Positions 57,803-64,000 of a stretch of 64,000 nt of DNA are shown in pieces. This DNA is from Melghiribacillus thermohalophilus (GTDB lineage: Bacteria > Bacillota > Bacilli > Bacillales > Alkalibacillaceae), in the NCBI RefSeq assembly GCF_004342905.1, contig NZ_SMAN01000008.1, forward strand, positions 1 to 64,000, read 5' to 3'. Position 1 is the first letter of the stretch; each line of letters begins with the position of its first letter. Both the position numbers and the translations under genes were made by a program. The notes beneath the pieces are model-generated. The model saw only the letters and a list, made by a program, of their open reading frames with translations, had not been told where the DNA came from and did not search any database.

Positions 57803-58495
57803 ACGCTTTTTCTTTGGGCGATTAGCTCCTTGCTTTGGGTTGTCACGCAGCCACCCTGGGCCATCAGCGCTCCTCCCTGGGCTGTCACGCAGCCACTTTG
57901 GGCCATTCGTTCTTTACCTTGGGCCGTTGCGCAGCCACTTTGGGCCATCAGCGCTCATCCCTGGGCTGTCACGCTCCCACTTTGGGCCATCAGCGCTCAT
58001 CCTTGGGCTGTCACGCACCCACTTTGGGCCATCAGTGCTCCTCCCTGGGCTGTCACGCTCCCACTTTGGGCCATCAGCGCTCATCCTTGGGCCGTCACAC
58101 TCCCACCCTGGGCCATCGGCGCTCCTCCCTGGGCTGTCACGCACCCACTTTGGGCCATTCGCACCTTACTTTGGGCCGTTGCGCTTTTCCTTTGGGTCAT
58201 TCGCTCTTTACCTTGGGCCGTCACGCACCCATCTTGGGCCATCGCAGCACCAACTTGGGCCATTCGCACCTTACTTTGGGCCGTTGCGCTTTTCCTTTGG
58301 GTCATTCGCTCTTTACCTTGGGCCGTCGCGCACCCTCCCTGGGCCATCAGCGCTCATCCCTGGGCTGTCACGCACCCACTTTGGGCCATCGCAGCACCAA
58401 CTTGGGCCGTCACGCTCCCACTTTGGGCCATCAGTGCTCCTCCTTGGGCCGTCACGCTCCCACTTTGGGCCATTCGCATCTTCCTTTGGGGGACC
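57803..58495 (+). repeat. Tandem array of about 33 copies of a 21-bp repeat
   Basis: Two alternating 21-bp variants share TGGGCYRTCA: one continues to GCGCTCATCCC-like, the other to CGCTCCCACTT-like ends, giving a 42-bp dimer over most of the array. A 72-bp block at 58151-58222 recurs at 58256-58327, exactly five units away, showing internal duplication. Because 21 is divisible by 3, all three plus frames stay open. One would encode Trp-rich heptads (WAISAPP/WAVTLPL), but no ribosome site precedes them. The array fills the gap between the chemoreceptor and pdhD. Confidence 0.93.
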
Positions 58496-58513
58496 AGAGG
58501 ATTTACTGTAGCA

Positions 58514-58545
58514 AAAAAAGCATCCCCAAAAGGGGGATGCCTGTT
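58514..58545 (-). terminator. Terminator of the pdh operon
   Basis: GCATCCCC/GGGGGATGC stem (58520-58541) with seven T on the minus strand, just after the pdhD stop. Confidence 0.88.
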
Positions 58546-58556
58546 TATCGTTAAAC

Positions 58557-59966
58557 TTATTTAACAATGTGAATCGGTGTGCCAAGAGCTACCTCAGCAG
58601 CTTCCATGGTAATCTCACCTAATGTTGGGTGAGCATGTATTGTAAGGGCTAAGTCTTCTGCTGTCATGCCTGCTTCAATGGCAAGGCCAAGTTCTGCGAT
58701 CATATCACTTGCATTTGGACCGGCAACCTGGGCACCAATCACCAGACCATCCTCTTTTCTAGTTACCAGTTTCACAAATCCGTCAGTATCATTTAGTGAC
58801 AGCGCACGTCCATTTGCTGCAAATGGGAATTTCGCTACTTCCACATCGTATCCAGCTTCTTTTGCTTCTTTATCTGTATAGCCTACGCTGGCCAGTTCAG
58901 GATCTGAGAAGACAACGGCTGGAATGCCAATATAGTCAATTTCAGATTTTTCGCCGCTAATGGCTTCAGCCGCAATCTTACCTTCGTAAGAGGCTTTATG
59001 TGCCAGAGGCGGTCCGGCTACAATGTCACCAATAGCGTAAATGTTATCGATATTGGTGCGGCACTGTTTATCAATCTTAATCAGACCCCTATCGTCCATT
59101 TCAACGCCTACCTGTTCAAGGCCAAGTTCATCCGTGTTTGGACGGCGGCCTACGGTAACCAGTACGTAATCGGCGTCAACCGTATCTTCTTTTCCTTTAG
59201 CTTCATACGTAACCGTTACGCCATTGTCTTTTTCCTCTACACCTTTTGCCATCGCATTCGTAATCACTGTTACGCCTTTTTTCTTCAGACGGCGTTTGAC
59301 GATGGATGTCATATCTTTCGGGAATCCGCCCAAAATTTCATTGGCACCTTCCAGTATCGTTACTTCTGTGCCGAAGTTTGCATAGGCCGTACCCAGTTCA
59401 GTACCAATATAGCCGCCACCGATCACGACCATCTTTTTCGGGATTTCATTGAGATTTAAAGCACCAGTTGAATCCAATACCCGATCAGAAAATTTGAACG
59501 CTGGAATTTCAATCGGACGAGAACCGGTTGCAATAATACAATTGTTAAATTTATAGGTCTGTGAATTTTTTTCATCCATTACACGGACGGTGTTTTTATC
59601 TACAAAATAGGCTTCACCTTTAATGATATCTACTTTGTTTCCTTTTAGCAGGCTTTCGACACCACCGGTAAGCTTCTTCACAATGCTTTCTTTCCACTTT
59701 TGAACTTTGGAAAAGTCAACCTTTACATTTTCCGCTGTGATTCCCATATCATCGGAATGCTGTGCATGTTCGTAGCGATGGCTGGCAGAAATCAAAGCTT
59801 TAGATGGGATACAGCCAACATTTAAGCAAACTCCACCAAGGTTCCCTTTATCTACAATGGTCACCTTTTGTCCAAGCTGAGCTGCACGAATCGCAGCAAC
59901 ATAACCGCCAGGTCCAGCACCTACGACAAGAGTATCAAGTTCAATTGGAAAATCTCCTACAACCAT
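58557..59966 (-). CDS. pdhD: Dihydrolipoyl dehydrogenase E3 of pyruvate dehydrogenase
   Basis: A 469-residue FAD-disulfide reductase. FAD motif [17 protein letters not shown], redox disulfide [19 protein letters not shown] motif [14 protein letters not shown] and C-terminal [12 protein letters not shown] 59966 follows GGAGG, 4 bases after pdhC. A second E3, lpdV, is in the bkd operon; the two differ around the disulfide (CLNVGC here, CLHKGC there). Confidence 0.96.
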   Translation of the reverse strand: MVVGDFPIELDTLVVGAGPGGYVAAIRAAQLGQKVTIVDKGNLGGVCLNVGCIPSKALISASHRYEHAQHSDDMGITAENVKVDFSKVQKWKESIVKKLTGGVESLLKGNKVDIIKGEAYFVDKNTVRVMDEKNSQTYKFNNCIIATGSRPIEIPAFKFSDRVLDSTGALNLNEIPKKMVVIGGGYIGTELGTAYANFGTEVTILEGANEILGGFPKDMTSIVKRRLKKKGVTVITNAMAKGVEEKDNGVTVTYEAKGKEDTVDADYVLVTVGRRPNTDELGLEQVGVEMDDRGLIKIDKQCRTNIDNIYAIGDIVAGPPLAHKASYEGKIAAEAISGEKSEIDYIGIPAVVFSDPELASVGYTDKEAKEAGYDVEVAKFPFAANGRALSLNDTDGFVKLVTRKEDGLVIGAQVAGPNASDMIAELGLAIEAGMTAEDLALTIHAHPTLGEITMEAAEVALGTPIHIVK

Positions 59967-59969
59967 ATT

Positions 59970-61244
59970 TTACGCCTCCATCATCATTAATTGTGGATCA
60001 TTGAGCAATCGTTTCATATGATTTAATGCAAGCTGAGCTGTTGCACCATCAATCATGCGATGGTCAAAGCTTAAAGAAAGTGCCAGTACAGGAGCTACAA
60101 CAACTTCACCATTACGTACTACCGGTTTTTCCGCAATACGTCCAATTCCAAGAATAGCTACTTCTGGGTGGTTGATGACCGGTGTAAACCACTGACCACC
60201 AGCGGAACCAATATTCGTAATGGAACAAGATGCTCCCTTCATTTCTTCTGGTGACAGTTTTCCGCTGCGGGCTTTTTCAGCCAGTTCATTGATTTCAGCA
60301 GAAATTTCAAACACGGATTTACGGTCTGCGTCTTTCACAACCGGAACAAGCAGACCTCGGTCAGTGTCCGCCGCAATTCCAATATTATAGTAGTGCTTAT
60401 GGATAATTTCTTCTGTTTCGTCGTCAAATGAAGTGTTTAAAATCGGGTATTTCTTCAACGTTGAAACCAGAGCTTTTACCACATAAGGCAAATAGGTCAG
60501 TTTAATATTTTGTTCGGCTGCCACTTCTTTAAACTTCCTGCGGTGTGCAACTAGCTCTGTTACGTCCACGTCATCCATTAGTGTAACATGAGGAGCGGTA
60601 TGTTTGGAAGTCACCATCGCTTTTGCGATTGCCCGGCGAATTCCGCTCATCTTTTCACGTGTTTCCGGATACTCACCTTGTGGTGCAGCCGGCTGTTTGA
60701 TTTCTGGTGTTTCGGAAGCTCTTTCTTCCTGAACAGGTGATTCGACTGCTTGATCACCTTTTAAGTACTGGTCGATATCTTCCTTTAAAATCCGGCCATT
60801 TTTTCCTGATCCAGTGATCAGGCGAATATCAACGCCGTTATCACGTGCATATTTTCGTACCGATGGCATAGCGATTACTCTCTTATTGTCGGTGTCCTGC
60901 TCTTTCTCGCTGGCTGTTTCTTTTTCTATTTTTGGTTCTTCTTGTTTAGGTTCCTCGGATTTAACATCATCACTCTTATCCTGTTCTACCTCCGCTGTTT
61001 CATACCCTTCTGCATCAATGGTGATGATGGTATCGCCAACAACCGCCACTTCCCCTTCCTGTACCTTAATATCCTTAACGGTCCCTTCAACAGGCGATGG
61101 GATTTCCACAACGGCTTTATCATTCTGAACTTCACAGAGAACATCATCTTCTTTCACTTCATCTCCCGGCTTGACAAACCATTTGACAATTTCGCCTTCG
61201 TGAATACCCTCACCAATGTCCGGCAATTTAAATTCAAAGGCCAC
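59970..61244 (-). CDS. pdhC: Pyruvate dehydrogenase E2 (dihydrolipoyl acetyltransferase)
   Basis: A 424-residue core protein with one lipoyl domain (lipoyl Lys in [10 protein letters not shown]), a Glu/Lys-rich linker, a subunit-binding domain around [17 protein letters not shown] (about 128-165) and a catalytic domain ending [18 protein letters not shown] start behind GGAGGG. Confidence 0.96.
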   Translation of the reverse strand: MAFEFKLPDIGEGIHEGEIVKWFVKPGDEVKEDDVLCEVQNDKAVVEIPSPVEGTVKDIKVQEGEVAVVGDTIITIDAEGYETAEVEQDKSDDVKSEEPKQEEPKIEKETASEKEQDTDNKRVIAMPSVRKYARDNGVDIRLITGSGKNGRILKEDIDQYLKGDQAVESPVQEERASETPEIKQPAAPQGEYPETREKMSGIRRAIAKAMVTSKHTAPHVTLMDDVDVTELVAHRRKFKEVAAEQNIKLTYLPYVVKALVSTLKKYPILNTSFDDETEEIIHKHYYNIGIAADTDRGLLVPVVKDADRKSVFEISAEINELAEKARSGKLSPEEMKGASCSITNIGSAGGQWFTPVINHPEVAILGIGRIAEKPVVRNGEVVVAPVLALSLSFDHRMIDGATAQLALNHMKRLLNDPQLMMMEA

Positions 61245-61267
61245 AAAGATTCCCTCCTATCATTCCA

Positions 61268-62245
61268 TTAAAAGTTTATTGCTGCTTTCGCTTTTTCTAC
61301 GATGTCCTTATAATTTGGAAGCCATACTTCTTCTGCTTCAGAGAACGGGTAAACGGTGTCAGGAGCAGCTACACGATATACAGGAGCCTCCAGGTGGAGA
61401 ATAGCACGTTCCTGAATTTCTGCAACAACATTGGCAGCAATACCTGCCTGACGCTGGGCTTCCTGAATGACTACCGCACGGTTCGTTTTCTTGACCGATT
61501 CTACAATGGTATCCACATCAATCGGGCTTACCGTACGCAGGTCAATCACTTCTGCACTGATGCCTTCCTTTTCCAGTTCTTCTGCCGCTTTTAATGCTGA
61601 ATGAACCATCGCACCGTAAGCAATCAGGGAAATATCTTTTCCTTCCCGCTTAATATCCGCTTTCCCGAGTTCAATCGTATATTCTCCTTCCGGCACTTCT
61701 TCTCGGAAGGAGCGGTAAAGTTTCATGTGTTCTAAGAAGATCACCGGGTCATTATCGCGAATAGAAGAAATTAAAAGACCTTTAGCATCATACGGTGTTG
61801 ATGGAATAACTACTTTTAATCCCGGCTGTTGTGCCACAAGACCTTCTAAACTGTCGGCATGTAATTCTGGTGTATGTACACCGCCTCCAAAAGGAGAACG
61901 AATGGTCATTGGTGCACTTTTTGTATTACCGGAACGGAATCTCATTCGGGCTGCCTGACCACTAATGGCATCCATTGCTTCATACACGAAGCCAAAGAAC
62001 TGGATCTCAGGCACAGGACGAAAGCCTTGAAGGACAAGACCGTTAGCAAGACCAATTATGCCGGATTCAGCAAGAGGGGTATCAAATACCCGATCTTCTC
62101 CGAATTCTTCCTGCAGACCTTCAGTAGCACGGAAAACTCCGCCGTTTTGGCCCACATCTTCACCGAAGACCAGCACATTTTCATCATTTTTTAATTCAAC
62201 GCGCAGTGCATCCGTAATCGCCTGAATCATCGTCATTTGTGCCAT
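61268..62245 (-). CDS. pdhB: Pyruvate dehydrogenase E1 beta
   Basis: A 325-residue subunit with [35 protein letters not shown] and [20 protein letters not shown] 62245 lies 4 bases after the pdhA stop, with GGAG upstream inside pdhA. Confidence 0.96.
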   Translation of the reverse strand: MAQMTMIQAITDALRVELKNDENVLVFGEDVGQNGGVFRATEGLQEEFGEDRVFDTPLAESGIIGLANGLVLQGFRPVPEIQFFGFVYEAMDAISGQAARMRFRSGNTKSAPMTIRSPFGGGVHTPELHADSLEGLVAQQPGLKVVIPSTPYDAKGLLISSIRDNDPVIFLEHMKLYRSFREEVPEGEYTIELGKADIKREGKDISLIAYGAMVHSALKAAEELEKEGISAEVIDLRTVSPIDVDTIVESVKKTNRAVVIQEAQRQAGIAANVVAEIQERAILHLEAPVYRVAAPDTVYPFSEAEEVWLPNYKDIVEKAKAAINF

Positions 62246-62248
62246 GAT

Positions 62249-63397
<1,149 letters not shown>

Positions 63398-63504
63398 TCA
63401 CATCATATCCTGCTTGTTTTACCCGTAATCCCTGTTTTCATGCAAAACGATTTAAACTGTTTTAATCAAATATAAAAATATATTAGTACAATACATCTGT
63501 ATGT

Positions 63505-63534
63505 AGTTTATCCTAAATGAGCAATCGTCGTCAA
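63505..63534 (-). promoter_or_regulatory. Candidate sigma-A promoter of pdhABCD
   Basis: On the minus strand TTGACG (63529-63534), 18 bases, then TAAACT (63505-63510). The leader to pdhA would be about 165 bases. Confidence 0.45.
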
Positions 63535-63848
63535 ACACTTTATTTATCATAAACTTTTCACAATTGGTGTATTATAACAACCATTCAAACTAACAATCTG
63601 TATTATTCCAGAATTAGAACTGTATTATTATTCAGCAGCTACGATCTCGGCTCGATTCTGGGTGTCCACCCATTCAACTATAACTTTTCCAAAAACAAAC
63701 ATTTCAAACATCACGAAACTTCCGGAAAAAATATGTCCGTTTTTTCAATTGACTCATGTTTTCCTTTATAACTTACACTTCTCTTGCCAGCTCGAAAACA
63801 ATCTACCAGATTCGGGAACGATAGCTCTTTTTCTTGATCAAAAATGAA
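63535..63848. other. Intergenic stretch, nothing recognised
   Basis: AT-rich sequence between the candidate pdh promoter and the hairpin at 63849. No gene with a ribosome site is seen; a TATAAT-like string in minus orientation near 63570 lacks a partner -35. Confidence 0.4.
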
Positions 63849-63868
63849 ACCGCCTATTATAGGCGGTC
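63849..63868 (-). terminator. Hairpin after the aldehyde dehydrogenase fragment
   Basis: ACCGCCT/AGGCGGT stem around ATTAT. On the minus strand it is followed by TTCATTTTTG, about 57 bases after the stop codon of the gene at the right edge. Confidence 0.55.
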
Positions 63869-63924
63869 TTCATCATAGCCCTCAGTTACGTCTGTTAGCC
63901 AAAGTATACTACTCAATGATTTCT

Positions 63925-64000
63925 CTATATATTAAAACAAACCACTTTCTTCTCGGTCATGTCTTCGATGGCAAATTTCACGCCTTCCCTGCCCACTCCA
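63925..64000 (-). CDS. C-terminal end of an aldehyde dehydrogenase family protein (partial)
   Basis: The last 24 codons of a minus-strand gene enter the window from the right edge. They read GVGREGVKFAIEDMTEKKVV and end CFNI. The G-x-G/K-REG-x-K/R-x-A-x-E-x-MTE-x-K pattern is the C-terminus of NAD(P)-dependent aldehyde dehydrogenases of the lactaldehyde/GAPN/phosphonoacetaldehyde kind. The active site lies outside the window, so the substrate cannot be stated. Confidence 0.6.
   Translation of the reverse strand, partial: GVGREGVKFAIEDMTEKKVVCFNI

Noticed and set aside
57797-58510. CRISPR array
   Set aside because: Units are contiguous 21-mers without unique spacers, and no cas gene is nearby.
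57797-58564. Open frames of 255, 239 and 223 codons in all three plus frames over the repeat array, and minus-strand frames
   Set aside because: A 21-bp unit lacking stop codons keeps every frame open automatically. None has a ribosome site or a non-repetitive domain, so no coding claim is made.

Overview
The window comes from an endospore-forming member of the Bacillaceae. It carries the whole spoIIIA operon (AA to AH), spoIVB and spo0A. Gene order from spoIIIAA through accBC, nusB, folD, xseAB, ispA, dxs, tlyA, argR, recN, spoIVB and spo0A to the bkd cluster follows the Bacillus subtilis pattern. Between ispA and dxs lies a roughly 640-nt G+C-rich noncoding RNA locus followed by a small membrane-protein gene. 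I read this pair as OLE RNA and its partner OapA, known mostly from alkaliphilic, halophilic, thermophilic or anaerobic Firmicutes, so an extremophilic lifestyle is likely. Most genes are on the minus strand.

Layout: 0-7.5 kb holds a small membrane protein, SOS-type DNA polymerase IV, a HIT protein, a broken MerR/GlnR-like regulator, a DnaQ-like exonuclease, a DUF294 nucleotidyltransferase, an ammonium transporter with two GlnR/TnrA-type boxes, and an LLM flavin monooxygenase. 7.8-13.1 kb is a propionyl/methylmalonyl-CoA module: M20 peptidase, carboxyltransferase, a B12-domain/epimerase fusion, and mutase catalytic subunit. 13.2-16.9 kb holds a Prli42-like miniprotein, an aromatic-acid-exporter-type membrane protein, decayed IS110 and IS1182 pieces, brxB and a decayed M23 peptidase. 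16.9-27.4 kb is the branched-chain keto-acid operon (ptb, bcd, buk, lpdV, bkdAA, bkdAB, bkdB) with its sigma-54 activator BkdR and an almost perfect -24/-12 promoter. 27.8-32.2 kb has an aspartokinase, spo0A (sigma-H promoter and two 0A boxes) and spoIVB. 32.3-50.3 kb is the conserved DNA repair, isoprenoid, fatty-acid and sporulation block. 50.6-57.5 kb is more variable: two lipoproteins with enzyme-like domains, a DUF1885-like protein, another aromatic-acid-exporter-type protein, a thioredoxin-like lipoprotein and a chemoreceptor. 57.8-58.5 kb is an array of about 33 copies of a 21-bp repeat. 58.6-63.3 kb is pdhABCD, and the right edge cuts the C-terminus of an aldehyde dehydrogenase.

Together the genes describe branched-chain amino acid breakdown to acyl-CoAs (bkd), propionyl-CoA disposal to succinyl-CoA (carboxylase, epimerase, mutase), pyruvate oxidation (pdh), malonyl-CoA supply (accBC) and the sporulation decision (spo0A, spoIVB, spoIIIA). 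The items most worth a second look are the OLE RNA/OapA locus, the 21-bp repeat array with a promoter-like sequence pointing into it, the nitrogen-box-controlled amt/DUF294/exonuclease operon, the mutase-epimerase fusion, and a triple-hairpin element near 27.5 kb. No tRNA, rRNA or CRISPR array was seen. All family assignments are from reading the sequence; no database search was run.
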